This document shows positions 27,201 through 42,392 of a stretch of DNA of 64,000 nt, piece by piece. The stretch spans positions 4,743,001 to 4,807,000 of the forward strand of contig JACSYO010002116.1 in NCBI GenBank assembly GCA_016806645.1, given 5' to 3'. Position numbers and translations under genes: made by a program. The stretch comes from Ophiodon elongatus. Its lineage: Eukaryota; Chordata; Actinopteri; Perciformes; Hexagrammidae. The notes beneath the pieces were generated by a model. That model searched no databases. It was not told the origin of the DNA and saw only the letters and a program-made list of their open reading frames with translations. Every line of letters starts with the position of its first letter. Positions within the stretch are counted from its first letter, which is position 1.

Positions 27201-30200
27201 AGGACTTGGAACGTAGATGAACTGGCCTTCAGGCTCAGCGCCCTTTTCACCGCAACAATGCCGAAAACCCTGCTGATGCTCTAACTAATGCTCCATCTTA
27301 CCAGTCACACCGCTTAACTTGGAGCAGCAACTTGCTCCGAACCCAATGGGGGCAATTCAGTGTATTTTCTGGTAGAGTATCACAGCCTCAAACTGAAAGG
27401 TGGTGCTGACTCAACTCATCTGTTTCATACACAGATGCAACCAGCCCAAGTGGGTGCTAGAGGTCACAGTCCGTTAAAACCACACAAACTTCATCATTTG
27501 CAAAAAGCGGAGAGCCAATTTTGAGGACACCAAACCAGACACTCGCCACTTGGCAGAGATTCTGCCCATGAAATCAGAAATTAGTGGAGCCAATTCACTT
27601 AGAAAGCTGCTTGACTTATTGCTGAAAATACAATTTATTCCAACTACACAAGGGTCACATCACTTCAGCTTCACTATGATAATTGGAGCGCAACCTTCAG
27701 TCCTGCAAACTCATCCCACATTTGTGTTTATGCTTATGTTACCGTAGAACCTGCTGTCGGTCTGGTCTTCTGAATGGTTTGGTTATTTGGAATCCTCTGG
27801 GCCAACCAAAAGTCTTTTATTTCATATGCCATTACTTTAATTGTTTTCTAATTCTTGACTTACCTCAATATTGTTCTGTGGTTCTTAATTTCATTATTAA
27901 TTATTATATACTACTTCAATATCCATCCATCCATCCATCCATTTTCCTCCGCTTATCCGGGGTCAGGTCGTGGTGGCAGCAGGCCTAGCAGGCCGACCCA
28001 GGCTCCCCTCTCACCCGCAACACGTTCCAGCCCGTTCTGGGGGATCCCGAGGCGTTCCCAGGCCAGCTGGGAGATATAATCCCTCCAGCGTGTCCTGGGT
28101 CTTCCCCGGGGCCTCCCACCAGTTGGGCGTGCCTGGAAAACCTCTAACGGGAGGCGTCCAAGAGGCATCCTGATTAGATGCCCAAACCACCTCAGTTGAC
28201 TCCTTTCGATACGAAGGAGTAGCGCCTCAACTCCAAGTTCCCTCCTGATGTCCGAGCTCCTTACCCTATCTCTAAGGCTGAGCCCGGCCACCCTACGGAG
28301 AAAACTCATTTCAGCCGCTTGTATCCGAGACCTCGTTCTTTCGGTCACGACCCAGAGTTCGTGACCATAGGTGAGGGTCGGAACGTAGACCGCCCGGTAA
28401 ATTGAGAAATTGTCGGGTACAGCGCCTGTTTTACTGCTGCAGCCGCACCGATCCGTCGGTCGATCGCCCGCTCCATCTTACCCTCACTCGTGAACAAGAC
28501 CCCGAGATACTTGAACTCCTTCGCTTGCGGTAGGCACTGCGTCCCCACCCGGAGGGAGCAACATACTTCGATATGTGTTTGTTCATTTATTGTACTCTAC
28601 TGTTTATTTTTTGTAGTCTACTACATATTTTTATTCTGAAATATGACTACTATTTTGTTGACAATATATTTCTGCTTTATCCCATTTTTCAACAACACAT
28701 GAAGAGTGGAAAACTGCAAGGAAGGAAGGAAGGAAGGAAGGAAGGAAGGAAGGAAGGTAGTACCAGATCGAGTTCAATAAAAGAAGCAGACATGAAACAT
28801 GGACCTCTGAATAAAACAAAGGAAAGTGAAAAGCGTAAGTTTGCTCTTTCTTGTTTTTAAATGTAATTTATCGATAAGATTGTGTCATTAACAGTTCCCT
28901 GGTGTATGCTGGTATTTTGATTTCATTTGGTTTACTAAAAGTGAAACAATTGTTCAAGACACCCAGTTATTAATGCCATACAAAGTAGAATCTGAAAATA
29001 TGTAGTATGCATGTGTTTGACTACGTACCTGTGACGATGAGGCATTCATTGTATTCCAAAGCTTCAGTAAAGAGGCGAGAGACAATGAGTTCAGGGTTGA
29101 TGAGGAACCGGATCTCTTCCTGGACCAGTCCATGTCCCGTTACTCCACCACCGACAAACCTGTTTGCAAAGTCCACCTAATGAAATAATATTATAAGAAA
29201 ATAAAGTGACGAGTTAACCAAAATGTCACAATCCCTCAGTTATAATCACAACAAAAAAAGCTTAAATCAACAACATTAATTTATTGTCTTGCCCATACTA
29301 TGCAGTTGAGAAGAACTGTGAGGTTTAGCTACAGTCACTCCCATTATGTGAACATATTACTCTATTAGTGTCTACTTATTATCTGTCACCCACTGTGGTC
29401 ATTTAACACAGATAAATGTCTGAGGAGCACTGCACTGCTTCCTGCTAGTAAATAATCAAATCAGGAAATTGTAGCTGAACAACTCACATGAAATCTAAAG
29501 ATAGTTCAAATATCTATAAAATCTTCAGTTATTGATGAGCAGTATTGCAAAATCTGCATGAATGTCTGCAGACTGCCTCTATTTTTAAATGTGGGACAAG
29601 TTTATTGACATTCCCCGTGTGGGCTCACTATTTAGTGATGTATCCACAGGGAGAGAGGAAACTACCCTATTTTCATTTTTTTTTTAAACAAGTGGGTACT
29701 TAATATTTGTCATCCTTTAGTCTTATAATGGGAAGGTGGCAAGGAAGACAAAATAGTTAAATATAGGGACCAACCAAAGGTTGAAAGAAGATTTTACAAT
29801 TATATTGTTCTCAATGAGCTAGACCAACTAATAGGCTGGGCCAATATATTGGTCAATATAAGCTCATTGCAGACATATCGGTATCGTTGTATATGATGGT
29901 CAATAATTAACAAGGAATTCACAGAACCAAAATGTGCCGAATAGATAAATAATGTGAGCCGATATAAAATTATCTGGTTTTTGGAGACTCAAACTTTTGG
30001 GACTCCCTAAGCAAGCAATGTCATGATTGAGTTTCCAAAAGCAAAAAGCATGATTACTGAGCAATCTGCCACAGCACAGAAGGTGTGCTCTCACCTTCAG
30101 TCATTATAATAACAATATCCCAGATACTATTGACAGCCAGTGCTGAAACTGGTTAAAAAAAAATAAAAAAATAAATTGAATGGCAATGATTACATTTGGC

Positions 30201-33200
30201 CTGTAATATTATATATATCTTATATCAAGTGCTGGAAACGTGTAAGTGGTTAACAAAGTTCTCCTAAATGGAATTTAAGCCATTTTTAGCCAAATATTTT
30301 GGTGTGATCCTGGAGCTTCTTGTCATTTAAGCCCACTCCTTGTTTTTGTGGCATGGATACGAGGAAAGCGGATTCAATCACAATGCTGCTATTCAAACCG
30401 GCTGTCAGGGGTGAGGGTTCTGCTCACTGGCCCACAGCTATGTCAATCTGTGTGACAGTGAGTGTGTTTGCATGTGTGTATGCATGTCGTCTAACCAGTC
30501 GCTCAACTTCTCACCTCCTTCACTGGTTCACCTCTGACCTCACCCCCCTCACCCCTCAATCTCACCTCGTGACAGAATGACAGCCCACTCTGCCCTATAA
30601 AAACTCAACACACAGCCAGTGCCCAGCCTGCTGAGGTAGCCATCAATCCGCCTGCAGGAGTCCTGGCCCACTGGGTTGCCCCAGTGAGATGGCTCACCCT
30701 CGTCATCTTTTCCTCCATGTGCCTCCTTTTCCCTCATCCCCCACCCCAGGGTCTTCTCCTCCACCCTTGCCTCCTCTGAACTACTCAAGTGTAAAAATCA
30801 GCTGTCAGCTAGAGTACAAAAAACACCAGCCGTTCTTGAAAACTGAGGGGAGTGAGGAGATGGGGTGAATCAATGCAGAAATAAAGCCAACAACTTTCCC
30901 AGATACACAGAAATCCTATACCAGATTTAGATTTTCGGCAGGTTGTGGACAACTATTCAGACAAGTGAGTCTCTTTGACTTTTGAAAGCTTCACAAAAGG
31001 TGTGGTGATGGTCAGAGACATGTTTATTGGGTTTGACAAATGCGAAACAAGTATGCTATTTAAAAGCTGACACTCTGCCCAAAAAATGTCCACAATGTGT
31101 TTATAGTTAGAAAGGGAAATCATTTAAAAAGGGAATCTTTTTACAAAGATTGGGGGGAACTTGGCATGAAAATATACCTTAATTACGCCAGCCTAAATAA
31201 TTATTTCTACTTGGCGTGAGATGGAAAACATGCAAACAGCAAACAAATTCCTACCTGCAGCATCCCGTAGCCATCATCCTCAATCGTCCCTTCACAAGTG
31301 ATGTGTAGGCGCTTCAGCAGAGTCTGGGAACTAGACAAAAAAGATAGCAAAACTTTCAGTTATTCTTTTACCAATGAGTAATTCACCGCATCAAAACAAT
31401 ATAGTAATTTAATGCTGAAGAGGTGAAGCCACAACAGGCATCAGGAAAGTGTGCATGTACTATAAGTAAACTGATCTAATGCTAATAAATTAACACATAT
31501 CACCTGAACCTTTTCTAGTCATTACTTTGTAGGAACTTCCTTTGGAGCAAAGGAGTGGTTGGATTCAAGCCTAAGCCTTTGGCCATGATCCTGATGGAAT
31601 ATAAACTCAACCCCAGGTCTTTCCACAATAATTCATCTGTATTTGCACCATTCATTCCCACAGTCCCACCTAAAAAGCCACCAAACAGCACAATGCTGTC
31701 ATCCTTATGTTTCATGGTAGGACGGAACGATAACGATCAGCTGAGCACGTGAACAGCAAAGGAACCGTGATGTGTTGATGTTGTTGGCGTGGTCCTTACG
31801 CCACTCAGACCACATCAACACATTCAGATTTGTTCATTCAAGTGGTGGGGACGTTACATTTTTTTTATACAATTTAACTAAATTTGAAGTGTCACTGTAC
31901 ATACAAATAATATTTACTGAGCCAAAGCATAGCATCAATAAATATTGGAGAAATTTGAAAAACAGATCTTCCTTAATATGGATTGTTGTGTGTCATTAAA
32001 TAATTTAATGGGTTGGTGTGTGTCATTAAATAATTTAATGAATAATGAAGTAGAGTAGAAAGTAATACCTTTCCCAGTTTGGAGCATTGTTCAGTGTTTG
32101 TCTTGCGAATGTAACAAGACCCTTGGGTTCTTGAAAAGAAAAATAGAACAAAAATATTTCATCAACTGATAAACATGGGAGAGCATTACAGAGAAACAAC
32201 AGATGCACAGTTATGTGGGATATTATTAATGCTTACTGGTCTGTGCAACTCTCCTGAAGTAACACAGCAGAGTTCTCAATTTCTCAATTTTTCTTGGTGA
32301 AGAACCTTCAAATAACCTGAAAAAGAAAGCAAATGGGAATTTGAGTTCACAAGATATTTTTGTAGGGTACTGACTTTGTTGAATAGTATATGTTATATTC
32401 TTTTTTTTTCTTTACTTTAAATATATATTGAGTTGATATTACAAATGAAACGTAATGTGTTTTAGCAGATGAGAGACATGGATGTTTCACTCAGGGGCAT
32501 TATCTATAGCTCACTGCACAAGAACCATGCCACAACATGTCATGGGTGAGGTCAAGCATTTAAACTGGCTTGATGTCTCTCCCTTCTACCTCTGTCCTTC
32601 CATACAATGGCAATGCCCAAGGCCGTGTTTCAGTTCTTTAGAGTTACCATAAAAACTAGGGTGGACTGAGGAAAATGACAGAGAGGGAGAGAGACGGAGA
32701 GAAAAGATAGAGAGAATTGGGTGGACATTTTAAAATCACCCCATACTGGAACTCTCCCTCCATTAAAAGCGACCAACGCTGATGATTAATCACTGTTAAG
32801 CATTCATATTTCCCTCCTGCCACTTTCTGCCCAGACCAGTAAAGAAATAAAGACAGAGGGTGCAAACTAAATGAAAATGCAATGCACTGAAAGGCCTTCA
32901 GTGAGAAAAAAAACAACAAATTTATTAGGCAATTCCAGCATATCAAAAGTCATATTAATTACTTGTTTCCTATCCACTGTAACCGTACCTCCTACATAAA
33001 GTGCACCAGGAGACAGAAGATTTCTGACAGTTTTATTAATACCAATAAGGCGGTTTTCCTGCAAATGAGGTAGGCCATCTTGTGGTCACTTGGTCCAGGA
33101 ACAAAAACAGAAGATTTATTTCTTAATAATGAGCTTTCGTTCTTGACTAAACTGCTAAACAGGCTTCCGATGTCATCTTCCCATACAGAGGAAAACAAGC

Positions 33201-36151
33201 TAGAGAGATAAGTCTGCCTTCTTTCCTCTTCCTCGAATCTATCCATCACTTAACAGAGGACAAACCTTGACAGTTCTGCCAAAACAGCAATCAGCAGATT
33301 GCTTGCTGCTCTGCTTGTCCAAGACAGAGCGCTACTGTAGCCGATAAGCAAAGTGACGGACACTCCCTCAATTACAGGGGGAAAGGGAGGGCCAGTAACG
33401 ATCCAGGGCCCATTTTAGACTGCACTGGTTGTCTTGTCTCATCTTCTCAGAAACACCAAGACTTTTCCCCCACTTGCTCTTTCCTGTATTTCACTGCAGG
33501 CAGAAATGCTAATAGTAAAGGCAGGCAGGCAACCAAGTGCTGGCATGGGTCTGAACAGCCAGCCCTGCAACTGGAATCAATGCTTACATTATTACAGAGC
33601 CCTCTTCACTTAGCCACTAACATTTGATGTGGAAGCACATGCGCCCATACAGATGACTGATTGTGAGAGTACGATTAAGATTCAGATAAAATGAGGGAGT
33701 TGAAGGAAGAGGGGGGGTGGACCAAATCACACATAATCAATATGACCATCCCTGGGATTCATAAAATAATACCGCTCGACCCCCGAGGGAGAGCAGATGG
33801 CTAATTAGACTCTGGGTAGCAGTTAGAGCCCATGCAGATTGCAGGGAATATCGAAATGATATAGTACTAAACCTACTCTCTATGTTCTACAAAGAGTAAA
33901 TGGTCCTGTACTTCTATAGCGCTTTTCTAGTCTTCCGACCACTCAAAGCGCTTTAACACTACATGACATTATTCACACCCATTTATACACTGATGGGAGG
34001 AGCTAAGGAGCCACTTGCCCATCAGGAGTAGCTAACATACATACTCATTTACACACCGTAGGCACAGCTACAGGAGCAATTTGGGTTTAATTTTCTTGCC
34101 CAAGGACACATCGACATGGGCTAGCGGAGCTGGGGATCGAACCGCCGATCCTCTGATTGAAGGACGACCCTTAGTCGCCACCCGACTAAGCCACAGTCGC
34201 CCACGAGTGTTAGCACTATCATAATAAGGTATTGTCACAATGACATCTCCACTGGAAGTGATTACACACATCACTAATGAGGAGACGGTGCCTCAAAGAA
34301 ATATAGGGAAATTGAGTTGAGGTGATATCTGGACAATGTCAAGTCAGTGTGTACTGAGGTGCTTATAGTCCATAAATACTGTAATAGAGCTGGTCCTCAT
34401 CCATACACGACATCTCTAATCATTATCAGATACCTCAAATGTCTTGAGCAAAAATAAACAAACAAGACTATTACCAACAATCAAGACAATCTCCAATAGA
34501 GAAAGACCTGGGTCTCATTAACAAAGACAGACCCCAGAATACTGTGATGACCTGAGTGCAATACTGCCACACCTTGTTCTGCCTTCTGCACACCAGTGGA
34601 GCAGAGGTTGTGTACTTCAGACACAAGATTATAGACTTGACTGCATTCATGCATCACCTCCCTCCGTTCCAAATAACGTGACTGCTCAAGTTTGTGAGAA
34701 GCCAGTGACAGATAGATGGGCGTGCGTTTGTTTCAATTAGCCATCCCAGGCTTTCTTAATGGACCACTGGTTCCGAGTAGGTAGACAGAGCAAACCCCAA
34801 TTTAACACTCCTACTCTGAATCTCACTCCCACTCAAAAAGGCATAACAGAAACAATGGCGCTCAAAGAGACTCTCTGCCCACAGTCCCGTCCTCAAGGCA
34901 GTCAGGGGACAGGGGCGGTCACTGCACAGCAGACACAAATCTTACAACTATACAAAAACATAAATATGCTCTTTGACAAATGAACAAATGAGATACCACA
35001 CGCTGTGACTTTGTTTAACGGCTAGATCCACTGGCCCAGATTACTGTGTGTAAACTTACTGGACACTAAATGAGTCAAGGCTGAGTAATATAATTCATCT
35101 ATTAACGTTTTCAAGGCAGTAGTGCCCCCTTATGGAAATCAGTTTCCTCTGAACGGTAGGATCACTAAAAACAGAGCCACTCAATCAGAATTCTACCAGT
35201 TTGTAATAGATATCATGTAAATACAATAATACTTATCTTTGAATGTACAGTATTTGATGCACACGTACTGCGGCTGAAAAAAGGTGCGAGTGAGTCGGGC
35301 CCTGTTATTATGCCAGTAAAACCTGGGCAACACGGGATGTTCCACAATCATTTTGGACCAGAAAAAAAGTGCGATGATGCCGTATGCCTCCAATCGTGCT
35401 CCTGTCCGACAGCATAGTAAGCTTCTGCTTGAAGCAAAAAGGACCAATGAGGCACCCTGAGGATTAATATCTGAGTCTAAGATCTACTCAGTCACCTGCT
35501 CAGAGTAATGGCTTACAAAAGGGACTCTGCGAAAAGCTCAAGGGGCAAATTTTCCTTTTGTGAATAAAAAACTAACGACTGCAGCTCACTTAATTACCCC
35601 AGTGAGCTACTGATTATTGTCTATAAAGTGTTCTCCAAAGGATGGTGTGCCTTTACCTGTAGAAGTTGATCTCAGGATAATTGCAGTACTCCGACTTGCG
35701 GGAGTTGCGTCGGGGGAATGTGCAGAAGAAGGCGTTGGCCAGAAGACAGGCTATTTGCTCCTGAGACAGCGTAAGGGAGTGATTCATCCTTGACTTCAGT
35801 AGGGGAATTGGCTAGGAAGAGAAACAGAGAGGAAAGAGTGACAAAGGGACCAAACCTGAAGGACTGGAGATCAGAATGGTAAAACATAGGGACAAAGAGA
35901 GATGCACAAGAAACACACAAGGTTATGTGTGTGCAGTAGTGTAGGTTTGATGGCTAACAGGGATAGATAATTAGTTTAGCAATCTAGCAAGCAGAGGAGA
36001 CAAGGAGAGTTCCATTAGGTAAATGGGTGGTAGTAATTAAGGTCCTGGTTTTCTTGGTCTCCCCCGGGTTCGTTCAGTCAGACACACGGGGCTCATCTAT
36101 CTTCACTGATTAGGGATAAAGAGCCTCCCTAGGCTGCCCAGTTAGCAGATC

Positions 36152-36246
<95 letters not shown>

Positions 36247-39200
36247 CCTTGACGCTTAATACTGCAAAATAAAGCGGAGAGTCAGAAAGCTTCATTGGTC
36301 AACCGCTACAAATTATTCGGAGGCAAAAATCTGTCCCAGACTCCCCTCCTTTGTTTAAACCTGAGCATCCTCAACGTTCTTCTCCAGTATTTTCCAGTCC
36401 TGCCCAGAGTGGGAGCTGATTTAAGATGATTTGATTAAACTGAGGACTCTGAAATAGATAACTGAATTACATGAATACCGATCTTGGAATTTTTTGCATT
36501 GCTATAATTGATGACGGAGAACAAAAATGAAGACAAATGGGGATGACATTTAAAAGATCGGTGACATGAATCAGCTCAATTTACTGTGAATCAAAGAGAG
36601 GGCCCTGTTTCTCAAAATATATTGCTTGGAGGAGGAACAACTAATGTGTCCAAAGGAACGGACTGAATTTTTAATTTCATAAGAGGAATTTCTTCAAGTG
36701 CACAAGCGTGACACATCAGATGGATGACTGGAAATGAGACGGACCTCTCCTCTCGCAGCCCTCTTTTCTAATGAAGCAGTTCTCGATATGGACCAAAAAG
36801 GGGGATTCATTATCTGGCGGTTGTTACTCATGAGCTGATCTTGTATAACATCCACCATCTAACCATTTGCCTCTCCTCTCTGCTGACTGCACACACTTAA
36901 TTCCTTCCTCCTGGATCCCTCTACACACTGCTGATCTGTTTAACTGTAGTGCAATAATAGCTCACCATTCAATTGTCTCACACAACCCCCCCAAACTTTA
37001 AACTGTGTCGATATTCAAAAAATTGTACATTGCGCTTACCATTGTGCAGAGGACAGGAGCACTGAGTGCTAGGTTAACCATAGCTGGTAGTACATCATCA
37101 AACAGGAGTCGTAACTCTGACTGCTCAAGATACTGGAGAGAGGAGAAAAAAAAAAAGACACACAGGCAGAAGTTGTGTTAAAAGGGATCTCTCTGCCTAG
37201 TTAGGCAGGCGGTTACTCAGAGCCAACAGTCAGAGTGACTGATTAGATCTCAAGTGACATATTGGTTTGTGACACCACTCATTTTTTCCAACCCAAATGT
37301 TAATGTATTGTTAGCTTTGTTTTGTTGCTTTCTTTATTAAGAGAAGAGCAAATTTAAGTTCGTATCTCGGTCTTATGTAGGCAACTATATTCTTTTATTT
37401 TAAAGTAAACATACAGAAAACCATAGTGAGACAAAACGAACACAGGGTTCATACATATTTTTACCAACAAATTTACGGGACTTTTCCATGCAAATTTTCA
37501 TGACGATACATTCTCTGAAACGTCAAGTGTACAAATGAAAAATAAGAATAAAAAGGCCGGAGTCTGCAGTTACCCCACACAAAGAATGATGCAACATCAA
37601 GAGATATAACTGATCTACCCAAACATTAAAGTATTGTTTAACCAAAATAGATTTCTCTCAGTCGATCTTAACTGAGCCACGTATAATCTATTATACAGGC
37701 ATTTGTGAAGCAAATTTCCGTGATTTTCCCAAAACGTTCTGGGTTCGTTTTTCAAAAACTTCTCAAGGCCTTAATGTGGCTATTTTCAATATATGGTACA
37801 AACGTCTGTCCGCCACTGTAAAGTCAAAACTGCTCGACCAAATGAAAGTCTGCTAGATTATAGGTCTCTATGAATCGGCTGACCAAAATAACAGATTACG
37901 GATGGCCAACAACATCGTTTCTGACCCAAACCACGTCCTGAACATTAAGTACAAATTGTTGCTATCAAATATGTTGCAAATGGAGCTGCTGGGACGCAAG
38001 AAAAAGTTCAGACGTGATCTGACAATAAATTACTATCACTACCGTCATCATCATCATCAAATAATAATAATAATATAATAATAATAATAATAATGCAAAC
38101 TTCAACAAGACACAAAAGTGAGAGAAAACATGTATTGATTTTACCTGGTTAGTTACATAATCAGTTATATCAGAATCAATTTCTAATTTATATAAATTGG
38201 TTCAAATAATATTGTTTTTGTTGTTAGTTTCTCACATTTCTACATTACCCTTATTTTCTACAAAACAGGTTGGTTAAATGATACTTTACTTTGTACGGAT
38301 GGATTTCAACAAATAATACATCACATTTTTTAACATCCCTTTGAATCGTTCACACCCGCATAACCTCTATTTCTGTTTCAACTGAAACTACAATGGCACA
38401 TGAAAGCTTCACATGCAATTCCTTTTTTAATAGTTGCAATAATATTTTTAGGGTTTAGTATTGTCTTGCGACAACCTGACCCTGAAGAATATGAAAAGCA
38501 GTCAAATACTTCATGAAAGGTTTAAATGGTCTAATAACTGTTTGACAGTGAGTCCGAGGTCATAACCCAATACCAGTAACCAATATCTAAGGGGAGATGC
38601 TCAATTCTCTCGTATCCAAGAAGAAAACTCAGTGTCGTGGAGGTAATGGAGGTTTATTGTTGTTTTAGGATGAACTTCCACTCCTCAGATATCAATAATC
38701 CCAACGCTTCAGCGGTGAAAGAAGGAAAAGAAATGCTGCAGAGCTGCTCACTACACAGAAACCTGTTTCAGAAGAAACTACCATCAATCTGGGAGCGAGC
38801 CTGCCATGGCCGAGGTATCCATACTTCAGCCTATAGCTTACCTCAGCATCCATCTGCAATTCCCTCTAAAATAAACCCACAGTTATTCCATCATAGACCC
38901 AGATTTACAACGCAATCACTTATGAGTGTATTGGCTTACTCATCAATCACTTGCCTTATTCTATCAAGGTAAGCAGGGAGGCTTGCGCTGATTAAATGGA
39001 CTTCTGGAGCAAATGCAAATGACCCGTTGCGGAGAGAGTGGCAGGGTGGCTTGAATTTCCACAGGAAGTCTTCGGTTGGTGATTTGGCCGGGGGCATTTA
39101 TACGGCTGCAGAGCAGATCTGACTAAATGCTGTCAGAAGTAATGAGGGGGCAGGCATCATAAAGTGCTCTTGTGGGACTAATAGATGGTAGCTGGTGATG

Positions 39201-42200
39201 CGACAGGATGAGGGTAGAAAGATGATCCCCCCAGCCTTTCCACAGCTACAGCTGCCGGCCACCCCGATAACACACAGGTTAGGCAGCACACACAAACTAT
39301 GTCTTCACATCAATACATATGACAGACTGCATTCTAGCAGGACGGTCCAGATTTACTGCTGCATAGGCTAATGATCGATTACACGCTGATCTTTCATCCA
39401 TTCTGGTTTTTATACAAGTTATTTTCATTTCCTGGCAGCTCAACCTACGCAAGTCTCAATTTCACATTTTTATTTAGAGGTCTAAGAACGTGTTGTAGAA
39501 AATAAAACAAGTGACAAAGCACAAAAGTGAGAGGGACAGTGTGTTGTTGTCCTGCTGCTGAATGTTCAGGTACTATTGTAACATCAGCTGTACTTACTTC
39601 TGGACTGCTTTCCTGCTCAGCCCTAAGACATTCATCAGAAAGTGACACAGTGACAGTTTCAATTGGCAGGGGAGAAACACTAAGATTTATTTTTTTATTT
39701 ACAGACAAGCCCTAATTTGGATAACTCTCCCCTCCCCCCCTATGGCTATTACATGTTGAGCGGCGTGTCAATCATTGGCCCAGGGGCAATGTACCTCGTG
39801 ACAATTACCCCAGTGCTGCACAAATGTTGCTCTAGATATAATTAGGCGATCTTGGCTGAGGAGTAAAACAGTTAAGATTCAAGATTCCCCACAAACTACA
39901 GGGAAAGAGAGTAACATTATAAAAAAAAAGGTATGAGAAGAGGAGCAATTAATTGGATTGCCCAAAGAATGGCTAACCAATTCAGTCTGTGTGATTCTTC
40001 ACTACATTAGTCTCTGTGAGAAAGAAGGTATGTATGCTGTAGAATGGCAGCTGTTAATCATTCCTGATCTACGTGTTGGCAGGATGATCTAAACGCTCCT
40101 CCGTCCTGCATCCATTAACAAATAGGAATGTAACCGATAGAAAGCCGACACAACCAGCAGGTATTTGGTATCTGTACATTGATATTGCTGTCTCACTTTT
40201 GTCAATTACTGCACATATTTGATTAATTTTTGATATTCAAACGTTGACTTGTCCTTCTCCTGCTTACACCAGCTCTCCTTGCTAAATTCCTCTGCAGGAA
40301 ATAAATGCGGGGCAATACCGTGCTCAGGGTAGTGAGTGGAGCCGCTGACACGAAAGACTCCTGGAAGGGCGAGTTTCTTGCTGGCATCAGTGAGCATCCT
40401 TGCAGATTTAATGGGACCTTTTAATTAAATTGGATTAAGCTATGAAAAAGGCTCAGGTGGCTATTGATCTACCGAGCTCTCTGCTTTACTCTGAGAAATT
40501 CTTTTAGAGAGGAGGGAAAAAAAAAAGACATAATTTTGGAACGATCTGAATTTAGCTGAGTAATCAACGATGAGGAGAACATCATGTTCAGATAACAATC
40601 GGAATGGACTGTAACAAGAATGAAATGTTCCCACATAATTGGGATAGCTTCATTAGAATAATGACCTTGTTCCTGATGGCTCTAACCAAGAAATGAGCCC
40701 ACCCTGAAAGAGTTTGATAATAAACGACATGCTTTAATAAATGTAGGTAACCAAATTAGGCTTGTAGCTGTAATTTGTTTACTATCTATTCAAAGATCTT
40801 GTCTTCTTCTTTTGGGCCAATTTGGGTGATAATATATAGACTCTATTAGAGTCCAGTACGCAGCCAGTACTACAAATATTGTATCTACAAGATTTGAGGG
40901 AATCTTTGCACAAGCACTGCCACTTTATTCGGAAATACTACATTTCATTACAGTTTTAATAAGTAATGTCATAACCATGAAAGACGGGTAAATAATTATC
41001 CCACATGGGAAGAGGTTTTTCTAACAACAGGTATGTGATTACAGTCCATAACTGTCTTGAGAAGAGGAAAAAAAAGTGTTTAAAAAAGAGGAAGTAGACA
41101 GAAAAAAAGACAGACATTCCCCCGGTTCACCAGCAACAGCTGCCGCCGCTATGCTCTGTGCTCATCTGTCCTAACTGAAGCATATTTGCTCCCGTGAGAC
41201 TCCCAGGTACTGGGAGGGGACGAAGCACACTGATGGGCTTGCAGCCAAACAGAGGGGAGCAGGCTCCCTTTGCGACAACAACTCTGGTTTAGTATTAGCT
41301 TCATTCTTCATTAAGGTTCATTTTAAAAAGACATAATTAATCATGGCGAGTTAAAACAAACACTGCCAGAAAAGGTCACAGGGACTGTCAGAGCTGTGAA
41401 CACACAGAAATGGGCTGCGTTTCACTGATGAGGTGTTTATTTAGAAGTCAATTAAAATGGCAAAAAGCGAAAACCTGTTTTGTAGCAAATTAAGAAATTA
41501 GGATTAAAAAAATGATGTATTGTTTCTTTAAATGAGGTTTCACTCCCAAAGAATTGGATTTAAAATTCATATGCTTCATGTTCAGCAAAGATTCATGAAA
41601 CGCTTTGACAATACAATGTGATCAGCATGCTTTAGGGAAGCTGTATTCTTCCTGCTTAATCTTTTGAAAAAGGCCAGCCGATAAAAAAAAAAGGTAGCAC
41701 TCGTGTTTTGGACAGCTTACCTCTGTGCAAAGAAGGTTCAGGGCAGTGAAGTCCCATTTCTTTGCATGGGCTATGTTGTATCTTAATATAGCATCCTGTA
41801 GAGAAGAATATGATGTTATTTATACATAGAAGATAATTCTTAAATATATTAAACTGTATGGCAGCAGATTAACAGCAGGTTTAAAGCACAACAACATTTA
41901 GGATCTCAGATTACAAGGCTTCTTTCAGTACGAGACAAAACAAGCTATGTTTGGTGCAAACGCTGCCACCATGTGGTTGTTTATGGTATACGTTTTGTAT
42001 ATTTTAAACTCCTGTGACAGATCAATTGGAATAAAACCATAGAAAAAGGCTCCAGCATACAAGACATGCTGTCCAAATAAGCCAACGTAACAATTTTATT
42101 ACATTACCCAAATTTAAATGCTAAATCTGAAAAGACATCTTGTCCTCCCTGTTTTTCACTTTCCATCCACACTAAGCTGCCGCCAAAAACAATGTTTTCA

Positions 42201-42327
42201 AAAATGTTTGCAGGGTGGATAACTCACATTTCGGTGTGGATGGGGGAAAAAAAACAATGTTTTTTTTTGTCAAAACTATGACTGCTCAGACATATTCCAT
42301 ACTGAGTTGGAGTAATGTTAAGAAACC

Positions 42328-42392
<65 letters not shown>

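Larger units (their letters stand above)
22263..29028 (-). other. parg intron 12, transposon-rich
   Basis: This 6.8-kb intron separates the catalytic exon from exon 13. It contains a hAT-like MITE, a (GAG)17 array, a teleost dispersed repeat, a Rex3-like LINE end and an (AAGG)n array, each listed separately. No gene is supported within it. Confidence 0.7.

Noticed and set aside
38637..38972. Plus-strand open frame of 111 codons in parg intron 6
   Set aside because: No recognisable domain, no supporting splice sites or promoter, and length within chance for this many kilobases.
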